Origin: Ulota crispa
Lineage: Eukaryota; Streptophyta; Bryopsida; Orthotrichales; Orthotrichaceae
Direction of reading: 5' to 3'
Length of the DNA: 64,000 nucleotides
Assembly (NCBI GenBank): GCA_963920765.1
Contig: OY987244.1
Location: 28,810,358 to 28,874,357 of the forward strand
The position numbers were made by a program, and so were the translations under genes. Shown in pieces: positions 11,561-23,025 of this stretch (within the stretch, counting starts at the first letter, position 1; each line of letters opens with the position of its first letter). Below the pieces are notes generated by a model that worked only from the letters and a program-made list of their open reading frames with translations, was not told where the DNA came from and made no database searches.

Positions 11561-11702
11561 ATATTTCTATTGTAATCTACAGTACTACAATTACATTTTT
11601 TGGAAAAAAATGACCCGTTTTTGCATAGGAAATATTTCTATTGTAATCTACAGTACTACAATTACATTTTTTGGAAAAAAATGACCCGTTTTTGCATAGG
11701 AA
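11561..11702. repeat. 71-bp tandem duplication, apparently perfect
   Basis: Bases 11561-11631 and 11632-11702 appear identical by eye (unit begins ATATTTCTATTGTAATC, ends TTTGCATAGGAA). The identity implies a recent slippage or unequal-exchange event. It is non-coding. Confidence 0.85.
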
Positions 11703-11777
11703 AACTGTTCTAGGTTCCTTAGTTCCCTGAGAGAGGATTCCGTGTGAGTCAGGTGTTTCTAGGTTTCACAGGGTTGA

Positions 11778-12088
11778 GAGCATCTCCACTAATGGCTCTG
11801 GCTCGCTCAAAGTGGATGAAAAGTAGACAGGTCCCTCTCAGGCCCCTCTCAAACTCTAACTTGTCGAGTCTAGCAAACCACTCTCCAAGCCACTATTCAT
11901 GCACTATTCATTTTAAGTTTAGTGAGCTTTATTCTCTATTTCCCTAAATAAGTGATCAATTGCTTATTTATGGGTGTGTTTGAGTGTAAGGTCACCTTTT
12001 CAAAAAGCATGGGTGGAAATTGAGAGCCTTCAGGCCTCGCCAAACTAGATGAAAAACTTTGAGTGAGTCTGGACCGGTGGAGATGCTC
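11778..12088. mobile_element. Harbinger-like MITE upstream of the SDR gene
   Basis: It starts GAGCATCTCCAC and ends GGACCGGTGGAGATGCTC. The interior is homologous to 42132-42443 (for example AAGTTTAGTGA and CAAAAAGCATGGGTGG). Its right end lies about 480 bp before the SDR start codon, so it may lie in the promoter or 5' UTR. Confidence 0.75.
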
Positions 12089-12483
12089 TAAAAATACTGT
12101 AGAACACCATGAAACACTGGACTCACCCGGATTCTCTCACAAGAACCAGGGAATCGAGGAAAAATTATCCTGTGTCGTCCGGTAGTGTCAAGTTTTAACC
12201 AGTTTTTTTGCAATTTCAACCGGCTGGCACTACACTTAACTGTCGGTTCTGCCCCAAATATTGCTCTCTCCTTTGGCTGCAGGTCCAGCCTCGTCAAAGC
12301 TCGTCGAAGTTCGTCGAAGCGAGAGGTCGGCCATCATCGACGACCCCTACCGCGGCGACCTCGTGCGTCACGAAATCAAAGGCCTGCGATTCTTTAAGTA
12401 GCCATGGTCACGATGCAGAGCTCATCAGACCTCAGCCCGGGATCTCTGCTCCATTCAATCTAATTAGTTCCTGTCAAGCTGCT

Positions 12484-12504
12484 CTGTCTGTCTGTCTGTC
12501 TGTC
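12484..12504 (+). repeat. (TGTC)n microsatellite in probable SDR 5' UTR
   Basis: About five TGTC units in a GC-rich stretch 65-85 bases before the SDR start codon. The position fits the 5' UTR. Confidence 0.7.
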
Positions 12505-12569
12505 ACGGAGTTGTCGGCGTCGCTGCTTGCTAGCCCGTTATCGATCAGGTGGTGAAGGGATCGACGTCG

Positions 12570-15500
12570 ATGCTTGCGATGTTGCGTTACTTGAGGGGTT
12601 CTCCCGGCAAGAGTGGGTACGGATCGGCATCCACCGCGGAGGATGTCACCCAAGGCCTCAATCTCGAAAACTGTACCGCCATCGTCACAGGTGTTCCATA
12701 CATTCTTCCCATCGACGCGCAGGCTTGCTAGACATCTGAATTGCCACATCCAAAATCATCCTAGACACTTAGAGCTCGAAGTGGTTTCTATTGCCCAGTT
12801 CAAAAATTCACCTTAGCACTTGAAAATCCTATCTTTTTAAAGGGTCTTGATACTGCCACCTCTGTTTTTGATATTGCCAATCCTCTTTTCGATACTGTCA
12901 TTCTTTTTGGATAGTGTCACCCCTCTTTTTGAAATTGCCACCCCTCTCTTTGATTTTGTCATCCCTTTTTTGATACTACCACCCCTCTTTTTGATACTGT
13001 CACCCACACTATTTTTTTCTTCACCTACCAGATGCCACATGCCCTCCCAAGAATGGAGAATTTTGAGAGGGAGAGAGGAGCATTGGTTCAATTTCTGATA
13101 GGGTGGCCTCATGAGGCCCAAAAAAAAAACACTAGCCACCCCTCTTTTTGATACTGCCACACCCTCACTTGAAATACAAATTTTTTGTTGAATTTTCATT
13201 GCACCATTGCTATATTTCTTTTGACTTGTTTTTGCCTTAAGTAAATCAAATGTCCTTTATTTTACTAGTTTCAAATTCAAGCACCTCTAAACAAACTTTT
13301 TGAATAATTATAGTCTTAGATGTGAAAACAAATTTTTTCAGATCCAAATCAAAAAATCAGCATTAAATTCTCACATTTCATGCTCAAAGCACACTATGCG
13401 AGTGTGGCATTAGTAATTTTAAGTGTGGCTTTAGGAATTCCCCTTGTATATATATTATAGTGTGACAATATATGATGGAACCACTATAGGTGAGGTGACA
13501 GTATCAACAAAAAAGAAAAAAGAAAGGGCGGTGGCAGTATCAAGACCCTTGTTTAAGTAGATATAAGCTCTGGAGTGTTCAAAATTCAAAGGTTTGAGCG
13601 TGTCAAGGAAGCAGGATTCTATGTGTTGGGAGTTGTAGACGGGGAGAAGCTTTGAATGATTTTGAGGTGAGGAAAGCTAACGTTTTGAAAGCTGTGGTTA
13701 TTGGATGTTTGCAGGAGGGACGGCAGGGATCGGTCTGGAGACTGCGCGGGTGCTGGCGAAGCGCGGCGCGCGTGTTATACTAGCAATCCGGAACTTGAAG
13801 CTGGGAGAAAGCGTGAAGGCCGAGATTGTGGAAGAGATCGGCGCCGGTGCTCGAGTTCTCGTGATGCACTTGAATTTGAGCGACCTCAAATCGGTCCGCA
13901 AATTCGCTGCCGAGTTCAAGGATTCCCAACTCCCGCTCAACATTCTAGTGTATGTCTCCTCCCCCTTCAGGACCTTTTACTTCGTAATGGTCGTCATGGT
14001 CGTCATGATCTTCATGGTCGAAAGGGTCGTAACGCTCGTAACTCGTTATGGTCGTGATGCTCGTGATGCTCGTGATGCTCGTGATGCTTGTCATGCTCGT
14101 GATACTCGTAATACTTGCGAGGCTTGAGAATGTTATTGGGCCCAAAATGCCAAATTTTGAACACTCAATCACAAACATTCAATGTCAATTTTGTTAAACT
14201 AACAATATAACATTAACACCATATTCATTAAATTGGGAAAATCAAATTCCCAAGTTGTACCGTAATGGTTGGTTTAAGTTGGTCAACCTAAATCTCAAAA
14301 TGTTACAAAATTTCCAATTTAATAAATATGGTGTTCATTACTTTGGCGTTGTATAAGTTGCACGGACTAAATTCAAAATTTATATTGGTCCTAACATATG
14401 GATTGGGACTAAACCTTTGTAAATATACAAATCACAACTTTTGGCATCTAAATGCTGCCAATTTAACAAAATTGACATTAGTTATAAAATATATTAGCAT
14501 TGCTCAGTAGTATCGAGTTGAGAGAGTTCAAACTGTGCTGTTCAAGTGCCAACTTGAATGTGTTCTTCATTAATTTGGGAAAAAGCTTACGTATTGAAAC
14601 TTTTGAATGTTTCATTTTTGAGAGTTTTTAGGTGATTTAGAGTGAAAATCATGATGATATCTTCAAGACCTTACATCAACAATGAAATATCTTACAAGAA
14701 TGATCAAAAAAATTCACTTCAAATTGCCAAAATATTCTCACAAATGCAAAATTTAATATTCCTAAAATACGTTTTGGGAAAGTGCTTTTTTCCAATTTAA
14801 TGAATAACGCTCGAAGCGTTCTCAAAACCAAGGCTAGTGAGATTTTGAAGGTTCAATCCAGCAAGGCAGCAACTCATTCTCTGCCGATTTCGCTGAAACC
14901 CACAATTTCGATCAGCTTAGATTGCAAGTTTGCTACTAAAAAGTTTAGTAGTTTCATAGATTTTCCTTGAGTTTACACTAAGAGATACTTGCTTTGTGGG
15001 CTTTAATTTCGCTGATGCAGAAATAACGGTGGCATTACCTCCATCAAGGCTCCCAGCAATACCCCTGAAGGCCTGGAACTCATGTTTGCAACCAACTATT
15101 TAGGTAAGGGAGGTGATTCCCAGCTGTTTTGAGTCGTTTCTTAGAATGAAAAAATTTGTCCGGCGAGTCTCCCCATTTTTCAAGATGATTCCGAACCGTC
15201 AGAACTTTTTTTTGTGTGGGTGCATGTATGTTATAATTTTTGTATTTCTTTTCCTTTAAGGTGCATGAAATTTGTGTTTAAGCTTCTGTTTTAGGGTTTA
15301 GTGCAATTATTGGTACATTTATTGAATTCTAAACATGTACTCATCAACATAATTCGCTTTGTTTATGGCATATTAATAGTAAGCTTATCTCATAACAAGA
15401 GATTCCTTAGAGTAAAGGATTTTCCATACATACATTTGCATTAAATCTTTTGATTACATGGAAGTAGTATTGTGAGACCCCACTAATTATTCACAATGCA

Positions 15501-18500
15501 AATGGAGAATTTTGAAGAAGATGCACGCAAAAGCCTCAGTCTTTACGATGGAAAATAAGAAAACTCAGAATCCCTAATGCTAGCATTGTATGAAGTGTAT
15601 TTAAAGCTTCGTAAACATCCAAATTTACAAACTTTTCAACTAATGAGACTCAAGTGCTCAAATTCATCCAAAGAGTATAGCTGAATTTTGAGGTTTACAA
15701 CGTGTGATAATTATTTATGGCCCTTTCATACACTTAGAAATAAAGAAGCTTTTAAAATTTTGAAGGTAGGAATAAACACAGCATGGTCTTTAAGAACCTA
15801 CACCTAGACTTTCTTCATTTGGTACAAAACAACAAGATTTTAAAAGACTCTAATATTAATTTTAAGAGTGAAAAAATCCTTCACATTAATTTATGTTTGG
15901 TAACGACACACATGGATATGGTCATCCAAAAACTTGCATGTTACTAGCTACTGACCTTGACAATTTCTAACAAGCTATCTAATGACTATTTTTCTTTTGA
16001 GAATTTCGGAATTTAGAATGCACAGAGTAGTTTTTCATTTTGCGGTTATTTTGCAGGTCATTTCTTGTTGACGGATTTGTTGCTAGACACCATGAAAGCA
16101 ACTGCAAGGGAAAGCGGCATTGAAGGACGCATTGTGCTGGTGGCTGGGGCAACTTATAGTTTCACCCCCAAATGTGGAATTGAATTTGACAAACTTGTCA
16201 ACACCAAAGAGTAAGGCTACCTATCATTATTCCATGTCTCCTTTTTCGTGCTCTTCCATTACTAAACTGTTATCGGCAGGTTTGGGATCTGACCCCTATA
16301 AAAGGTCCATTCATACTTGGTGTTATGAGTGGTAATAGTGAAAGCAAATTAGGTGCATCTAAACACACATTCATATTGTTAATATCCGTACTAATATCAA
16401 GTGTGAACATATCCTAAATTAGGGTAAAGTTACGTTTTATCAACAAGGTTAGTTTAGTTGAGTCACAAGCTCCCTTATAATTGCTACATGAGTTTGTGTA
16501 CAAAACAATTATTTACTTTCGATCAAATGTCTTATATGCATGTTTCTAAATCTAAGTCATTTATGCAATTTTAATCTTTTCGAATCTTTCATATAATTTT
16601 AGATTACACAAACTATTTGGAATTTTGATGTTTAGGCACATCATTGAAATATCTCCAAATGTATAAATAAAACATCAGGAGATCTCATAGTACTTTATAC
16701 ATACCTCAAAAAAAAAAAAATTATTTCTGAAGAAATTGTCTATATTGAGTTAAATATAGCATTCGGGATTTGTTTATTGAGAGTTGATTTTACTAACACT
16801 TGTTTGCACACAGGATTTATGGATTCTCAGGTTATGGTCAGTCAAACCTTGCACGCGTTTTACATTGCAAGGAGCTTGCAACACGTTTGCAGGTATAATA
16901 TTCTTCACACTAGCTTCTGAGTCATTTGGAAGGTGCAAACTTTAAAAGGTCCACTACGTTGTATGAATTCTTATATGAGTTGGTATAAATGGTTTTGGGA
17001 ATCTAAGCAGTTGGATTTAAATTAAAATTTTAAAAAGTGGACTATATAATAAAAGTCTAAGTACATGCTAGAAGTTCACATGAAGACATCGTATTCTTCA
17101 AACTATTATTTTTTTATAGAAAAGTTGCCTATTGAATGATTCCAAACTATAGTTAAAAAGTTGCTAATTTTTACTACTTCATAGAGTTTGTAAATCTTGA
17201 GTTCACATAAAGTCTTCTAGAAAAAATTGGGACTTCTTTTATTACTCAAAAACCAATTAATCACCATCCAGTTAGTCTCAATAATCATTTATTTCCTCTA
17301 GAAATTGCATATAAGAATTGAGAAGGTAAATTTGATAGGTCGTTTTTTTGAAACGTCAAGTTTGAACTAGTGGATTAGGTGTTGGAGTTGAGTGTTCCTA
17401 CATTAGCAGAGTAAATGTTGTCATTGTTCAACAACAAATAAGTATGTCGAATGCGCAATTAATTGTTAGCTAAAGAAGGGTATTAACCATTAGATTGAAA
17501 ACTTTTTGGTGATTTGACAGGATGAAGGCGTCAATGTTACTGTAAACACTCTTCACCCAGGCGCCATCAGAACGAAACTTACTTACCTTGATGGGTTCCT
17601 AGGCTTACTCTCAGGTATGAACCAATGTTGCAAAAGTATACTATTATACTTGCTTGTGACTTGGTGTGCAAAACCAGAATTGAATACTACTCTTTAATTA
17701 TAAACCAATACAATTTGACACCAAAACAATATTCACATGTATTACAAGAAAAACGTGCATAAATAACTGGTTCACAATAATTATGAATGTTCATAATAAC
17801 TATTAGATGACTTAAGTATAATCATTGTGGACATTGTATAATCATTATGAAATGATCATTTAGGACACGCTTTTCTTGTAGTGATGCATACCAAACACAA
17901 ATTTTTATTCAATACTAGAATTATAATGGGGAAGACTTCTAACATTTGTTATATACATAGACCAACCTGATCTAGGTAATGATTTGCTTATTATTTTTTT
18001 AATGTGCATCTTCGTCCAAAATAGATATAAAATTTTATTGTTATTTTCAATACAAAGGAAATTGTGAAACACCTTACCAGATTTATGGTTCTAGTGCGTC
18101 GTTAATATGAGCATATAAAACAAAAATCATTTTAAAAATTTGGATTCCAAAATTTAAAATGTTAAGCATTCAAACACCATATTCATTAAACTAGGAATTT
18201 GTAACATTTTGGGTTTAAGGTGACCAACTTAAACTGACCATTAGGGTAAAACTTGAGAATCTGGTTTTTCCAATTTAATAATTTTCTTTCAATTTGAATA
18301 AGTAAGAGAGAAAAACTAGGTTCGGAAAAGACTGTCATATTTTTGTTAAGTTAAATTGTTATTGTGCAAAAGGTGAAGTTAAATTAAGAGACTTAATTAG
18401 ATTATCCCTCTTATTGGTAAGAGAAACTTGAGTTTGAGGGTATATTCACTAAGCTTATAGTGCCAAACTGCCGATGTAAGGAACAACAGAAGCTAATGTT

Positions 18501-19443
18501 GATTATATTTTTTCTCTAGGTCTGACACCGCAGTTCTTCTTCAAGAATCCGGAACAGGTATGTACAACAGTTGTGACAAATTTCTGACAAAAAAAAACCA
18601 ATGTGGTTAGAGTTACTGGAACTGCATTCAAACGATATTGTCAGATTTGTTAAATTAGCGCATTGTTCACTGAATTGCTAAAACTAATTTCAAATATGCA
18701 TATTTGATACCGTTTCAAGGAACCAAGGTTTAATGTGAAAACTTGATTTCACAAGTGCTTAAAACATCATATTTGTTAATTTAGTCTTTCTCAAAACGGA
18801 TTTTGGGGATATTGAATTTTGCATTTATGAGAATATTTTGGTGATTTAAAGTCAATTTTTTGATAATTCCTTCAAGAGATTTCATCATTGATGTGAAGTC
18901 TTGAAGAAATAATCACAAAATTCACCCTAAATCATTTTTAAAAATCTTAAAAACTTAAAAGCCAAAGTCTCAAAATTGGATTTTTTTTTCCCAAATTAAC
19001 AAATTTCACATTTTGAGCCTGGTTCCCCAAGATAGCTTCTCAATTAGTGACCCTCATTTGACTTTTCTATTACTGACACTTGTTTGGTTTTTCTATTAGT
19101 GGCACTTGATTTTCTATTAGTGACAATTATTTAGAAGAATGTCAAATTTGTTGATTTTTCTTTTTCTTTTGCTAGTTTTGCTAGTTTATTAAATAATTTT
19201 GTAGTTTTTATTTGATAGAGGCAGAGTAATTCATTTACCACTTTTTCATTTAATTGATGATGGATTGACCATTTGCAGGGTGCTGCAACACAAGTGTACA
19301 TGGCTACAAACCCCCGGCTGGATGGAGTGACTGGGAAATACTTCATAGACTGCAATGAGTATCCCTTGGAAGGCAAAGCTCTGGATTTGAATCTGCAGAA
19401 AAAGCTTTGGAAATGGACGGAAGACTACCTCAACTCTCACTGA
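12570..19443 (+). CDS. TIC32/retinol-dehydrogenase-like short-chain dehydrogenase, 322 aa, catalytic residues replaced
   Basis: Exons: 12570-12690, 13715-13949, 15021-15103, 16057-16210, 16814-16892, 17521-17614, 18520-18557, 19279-19443 (969 nt). All junctions are GT-AG and in frame. The product matches the plant TIC32-like branch of short-chain dehydrogenases in length and motifs: an N-terminal STAEDVTQG segment, the NAD(P)-binding loop TGGTAGIG (40-47), NNGG (120-123; usually NNAG), LHPGAIRT and a C-terminal KKLWKW. The usual active site is altered. The YxxxK motif reads YGQSN (205-209), so Lys is Asn, and the Ser pair after RIVxV is Ala-Gly (176-177). Cofactor binding may persist but ordinary SDR catalysis looks unlikely. 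The frame is fully open, so this is a candidate pseudoenzyme rather than an obvious pseudogene. Introns carry several MITEs. Location in the plastid envelope, as for TIC32, is inference. Confidence 0.92.
12841..13549. mobile_element. TIR element with internal degenerate minisatellite, SDR intron 1
   Basis: The ends are inverted repeats: AGGGTCTTGATACTGCCACC at left (12841-12860) and GGTGGCAGTATCAAGACCCT at right (ends about 13549). From about 12846 to 13010 the TIR motif is repeated some six or seven times with a period near 28 bp (variants of GATACTGCCACCCCTCTTTT). A core at about 13200-13440 resembles the elements at 20080-20715 and 48434-48839. Confidence 0.8.
13986..14120 (+). repeat. 9-bp tandem repeat beside an SDR splice donor
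   Basis: Many degenerate copies of a 9-bp unit (CTCGTGATG / GTCGTCATG) lie within SDR intron 2, starting about 37 bases after the exon 2 donor at 13949. The 9-bp period keeps long open frames on both strands, which explains the open frames here. They are not genes. Confidence 0.85.
14214..14336. mobile_element. Foldback MITE in SDR intron 2
   Basis: The ends are inverted: AACACCATATTCATTAAATTGG at left, read as AACACCATATTC, and CCAATTTAATAAATATGGTG at right. A related copy in the opposite orientation lies at about 18163-18290 in intron 6. Confidence 0.7.
14567..14810. mobile_element. MITE of the ATTAATTTGGGAAA family, SDR intron 2
   Basis: The left end reads TTCATTAATTTGGGAAAAAG and the right end TTTTTTCCAATTTAATGAA. 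The interior is the reverse of the copy at 18763-19011 (shared GGTGATTTAGAGTGAAAATC-like block). Confidence 0.65.
16305..16415 (-). mobile_element. Diverged copy of the GGGTATGTTCACACTT MITE, SDR intron 4
   Basis: Read on the minus strand it matches the copies at 39805-39927, 57057-57169 and 61295-61415: a GGATATGTTCACACTTG end, an internal CAATATGAATG, and a terminal TAACACCAAGTATGAA. It is the most diverged of four copies. Confidence 0.7.
18163..18290. mobile_element. Foldback MITE in SDR intron 6
   Basis: It contains AACACCATATTCATTAAACT at one end and TTTTCCAATTTAATAATTTT at the other. The interior shares GGTGACCAACTTAAAC with the inverse of the intron 2 copy at 14214-14336. Confidence 0.6.
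18763..19011. mobile_element. MITE of the ATTAATTTGGGAAA family, SDR intron 7
   Basis: The ends are AACATCATATTTGTTAATTT and CCCAAATTAACAAATTTCAC, inverted relative to each other. It is related to 14567-14810, 22469-22738 and 23884-24145. Confidence 0.65.
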
Positions 19444-19728
19444 TTAGTTTCTCGGACTCTGATGCAATTAGCTTGCTAGTCTACCTCAGTGGGGCTAATG
19501 AAGAGTTTGTTAAGAGTAGATGTACTAAGTTCCAACTTTACCACATGGATATAGTTAGCAAAATTATGAGATAAGCTTCTAGGTTGAGCAGCATTATAAA
19601 AGTAGCGTTTGCAGCTTTGAAATGGTATTTGTGCGGTATAGGAGATAAATTACTGTGTTATGAACATGTGTATTGCAAATGACTATGATTTACCACAAAG
19701 GAAGACCTAGATTAGCTTTAACCATTAA

Positions 19729-19808
19729 GCGCTAGGGACGGTCACCATGTATGCACGGCAGGCCGTGTAGGAGCGGGGACGATTTTTGTCCCCGTGGTCC
19801 TTTAGGGA
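19729..19808. mobile_element. 80-bp TTAA-flanked mini-element (piggyBac-like)
   Basis: TTAA lies on both sides (19725-19728 and 19809-19812). The left end reads GCGCTAGGGAC and the right end GTCCTTTAGGGA, imperfect inverses. The core is unusually GC-rich for this spacer. The ends resemble those of 28372-29313 and 45553-46458 (CCYTAAAGGACC type). Confidence 0.65.
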
Positions 19809-20079
19809 TTAATGATACTATTTATTGGCAATAGTTCTACTACCAAAGATTACTAGGGAATCGGTTGTAAATCCTGTTGGTAGAAACTATCTACAGAAGT
19901 TTACCATTTGTTCATATGAGAGAAAGGGAGGTGTGGGGTGTGTACTTGGGTGGGTTTGAATCAAATTAATCAAGTCATTAATGGCATGATTTTCATAACA
20001 AACAAAGAAAAGTTGGGAGGGAAACCTAGTTTTTTTATAAAGTTAGGTGTTGTTTTTTATTTTATTCCAGTTGTCAATC

Positions 20080-20715
20080 ATTCATTCAATTACAGCATTA
20101 TCACCTCCATGAAAGAAAGATAGAAAGATGAACAAATATAAATTTTTATTGAATTTGTATTGTACTATTACTATTTTTTTGATGTATTTTTGCATTAAGT
20201 AATTCAATAGTCCTATATTTTTAAGAGAAATTTTCATGTATACCCTTGAAGCTTGTAGTATTTTCATAGATACCCCTGTATTTTTAGAAACATTATAAAT
20301 ACCCTTGGACCACAAAACTTAGGTGTTTGTTTTGTTGTGCATGTCACTTCCTTCTCCCTTTGTGCGCACACTACTTCTTTCTTGTCATGCATGCCTTCAA
20401 AGGAAGAAACAAACTGACATGCACAAGAAAACAAACACCTAATTTTTTTGGTCCAAGGGTATTTGTGATATTTCTAGGGTATCTATGAAAACATTACAAA
20501 CTTCAATGGTATTCATGAAATGTTTCCTATTTTTAATTACAAATTCAAGCACCTCCATAATTTTTGAATATAGCCTTAGTATGATAATGGTGAAACAAAT
20601 CTTTTGATCCAAATCAAAAAACCAGCATTAACTTCTCTCATTTCATGCTCAAAGCACACCTTGATGTGTGGCAATAACAATTTTGAGTGTGGCTTTAGTA
20701 ATTCCCTAAAGTTAA
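20080..20715. mobile_element. Non-autonomous element interrupted by a palindromic MITE
   Basis: The outer sequence (20080-20224 and 20528-20715) matches the interiors of 48434-48839 and 12841-13549, including ATCCAAATCAAAAAACCAGC and TTTCATGCTCAAAGCACAC. The continuity of the match is broken exactly by the palindromic element at 20225-20527, showing nested insertion. Confidence 0.7.
20225..20527. mobile_element. Long palindromic MITE, copy 1
   Basis: Both arms carry the same inverted sequence: AAATTTTCATGTATACCCTT at left, and the inverse of the AGGGTATCTATGAAAA region at right. Related copies are at 52250-52594 and 59968-60280. Each arm is about 140 bp. Confidence 0.8.
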
Positions 20716-21841
20716 ATACGGACTAAAAAACTATCAAGGAGTTTAACCTTGGGGAATATAGAGTTTAGATCTTGAAAAAACAATGATTTTCACACATAGA
20801 ATCATGCTTTACACATGAAAAGTCAAAGTTTTGGGCATCTAGCAAGGTGTGCAAAAGTGAAAGCATGGGCTCTTTCGCATGAGAAAGCACAAAGCATGGG
20901 TCCTTTTGTATAAAAAAAGAAGAACAAGATAAAACAAACTTTGAAACAACCTTACAGAATAAATAAATAAAAACTGCCAAAATGAGTAGAAAAAAGTACC
21001 AAGTTTTGCACCAAAATAAAAACTTGTCCTATATAAAAGGTTTACAAAGATTTTTTAATGTTCCCACTGATTGTAATTAAGTCATTGAGGACATTTATAG
21101 CTGTTGTGATCCAACCAATTATGCACGTTTCCTACTTGTGTTGAAAATCCCTACTTGTGTTGAAAATCCCTACTAGTTTTCTCGGTTAGTCTTTTTTGAA
21201 GGTAGACATCGGTCTATCACTAGTTGTCTAAGAAAAAAAGTATGTATTTTTATTTCCCTCTCATAGATTTTGCCTTGCTGATATCCGTGCAACTATGATC
21301 AAAGACCGTATATTGAAGTTTATTACAAGAGAAATTTGCATCCAAGGTAACTACTAAGATAGTTGAGGCATACTGCTTCTGCAAACAGTTAATTTGGATA
21401 GCAGTTAACAAAAGTCTCTTGACTCATGCCACATCAAATTGCCATAGCCATACATCTTCTACATCACAATTTATGTCACCATTGGAGTTACTATTTACCA
21501 AGCTAAGATTATATTTCTTTACTTGGTTGAAAAGACCTTGTGTGAATACGACGGAAAACTCTCAACCAACTTTTAGCAAGCCGTTATTAGGAACTCAATC
21601 TTGCATGAAGATTTAGTGTTACAGTAGGGAGCAAATCACGAGCTTTTTTGTCTCCACAAAATTAGCAAGTATAAGATGTTTGTTGTTTCAGATTTACAAA
21701 CAATATTGTTTGTGGGACTAGAGGGAGTGAAGGGATATTCATGCATGTTGCAATGGGCAAGCTCCTTTGGGTGTTTGTGGGACTGGAGGGAGTGAAAGAA
21801 AATTCATGTTGCAATGCGTAAGCTCCTTTGAAGCAAGGTTT

Positions 21842-23025
21842 AAGGCCTTTACACTAGGAGTCATTTAGGTTAATTTTTCAAAACATATTTTAATATTTAA
21901 AAGATAAAATTTGACGTGGCTCCAATTTTAGAAATTGGGTCTTCCAAAAATGTGAAGGTAGTTCTCCTCATGGTTATTGTCAGATTTTATTAATATATGA
22001 CTTTTTGAATAAAAAAAATTCTTTTAAGGTACTCAACTTGTAGGATGGAGTAAATATATCAAAAGTTATCCTTGGTTTTTTTTTTTTCAATCCTTTTTCT
22101 CATGAAATTTTTAAAGTTTACTCTAGTGGCATCAACCTTTTGTCTTAAAGCCTTTACACACAATAGAGTTTGCCCCCATTACATTCTTACTCCCTTTGTC
22201 CCATTATAAAGCTCCAAAAATCTTCTCCATGAGGGGTTAACTGTATTTTTAGTCATTATGCATTTATGCTAGTGACAAATGCATTCTACAATCAATATAC
22301 CACCTACCAAATGTATGTAACATCTCTAGCTTTGATGTTGCGTTTAGACACCCAAAGTCCATGCCAAAAGTACCATATTTGTGTATTGTTTGTGAAGGTT
22401 GCCAGCTCCTCATTATTTTAGTCTTTGTAATGATGACACATGCATTTTAGAATCAATATACCATCTACAACATCATATTCGTTAATTTGAGAAAAACAAG
22501 TGTCCCACTTTGTACTCCACCTTAAATCCAAAAAGTTACTTTAAACCAGATTCAAAGGTATTAGATTTAGTGTGAGCCACTAAGATTTTTTTCCTCACAA
22601 ATTCCTCCTCTCAAGTGAGGACACATGTACAAAAAAAATGTTGAGCTTGGTTTTAGAAGGCCTCCGAAAACTTTTAGATCAAAATTTGAAAGTCCCAAAA
22701 TGTATCGTTTTTCCCAAATTAACGAATCTGACGTTCTACCAAATGTGTGCAACATCTCCACCTTTGACGTTGCCTTTTGGGCACCAAATTCCATGCAAAA
22801 AGTACCATATTAGTACATGTTGCTAGCTCCTCATTATTGATGATTTAAAGCTTAGTAGCAACAATGGTACCTCATATGGGCAATGCCTAATTTGGAGCTT
22901 TATATTGAGACAAAGGGAGTATTACAATAGCACTTGGGGCCATTCTTGAGGCCATTTAAGCTAAAAATTTCATTGAAATGGTCCCAAGTTTTCATGGCCT
23001 TGACTCCTAGTGTATAGTGGCCCTT
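21842..23025. mobile_element. TIR element GGCC-TTTACACTAGGAGTCA, with nested Stowaway-like MITE
   Basis: The left end is AAGGCCTTTACACTAGGAGT; the right end is the inverse, with TTGACTCCTAGTGTATAG followed by GGCCCTT. It encloses the element at 22190-22919. The end sequence resembles the GGCCCTTT element at 7696-8302. Confidence 0.65.
22190..22919. mobile_element. Stowaway-like (Tc1/mariner) element, TA target site
   Basis: TA flanks both sides (22188-22189, 22920-22921). The TIR is CTCCCTTTGTCCCATTATAA at left, with its near-inverse TTATATTGAGACAAAGGGAG at right. A MITE of the ATTAATTTGGGAAA family (about 22469-22738) lies inside it. The CTCCCTCYGTCCC terminus with TA target is the classic plant Stowaway signature. 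Confidence 0.85.

Noticed and set aside
13705-14127. Long + frame running from SDR exon 2 through the 9-bp repeat
   Set aside because: The coding part ends at the GTATGT donor at 13949, and the next exon restores VNNGG. The rest is intronic repeat.
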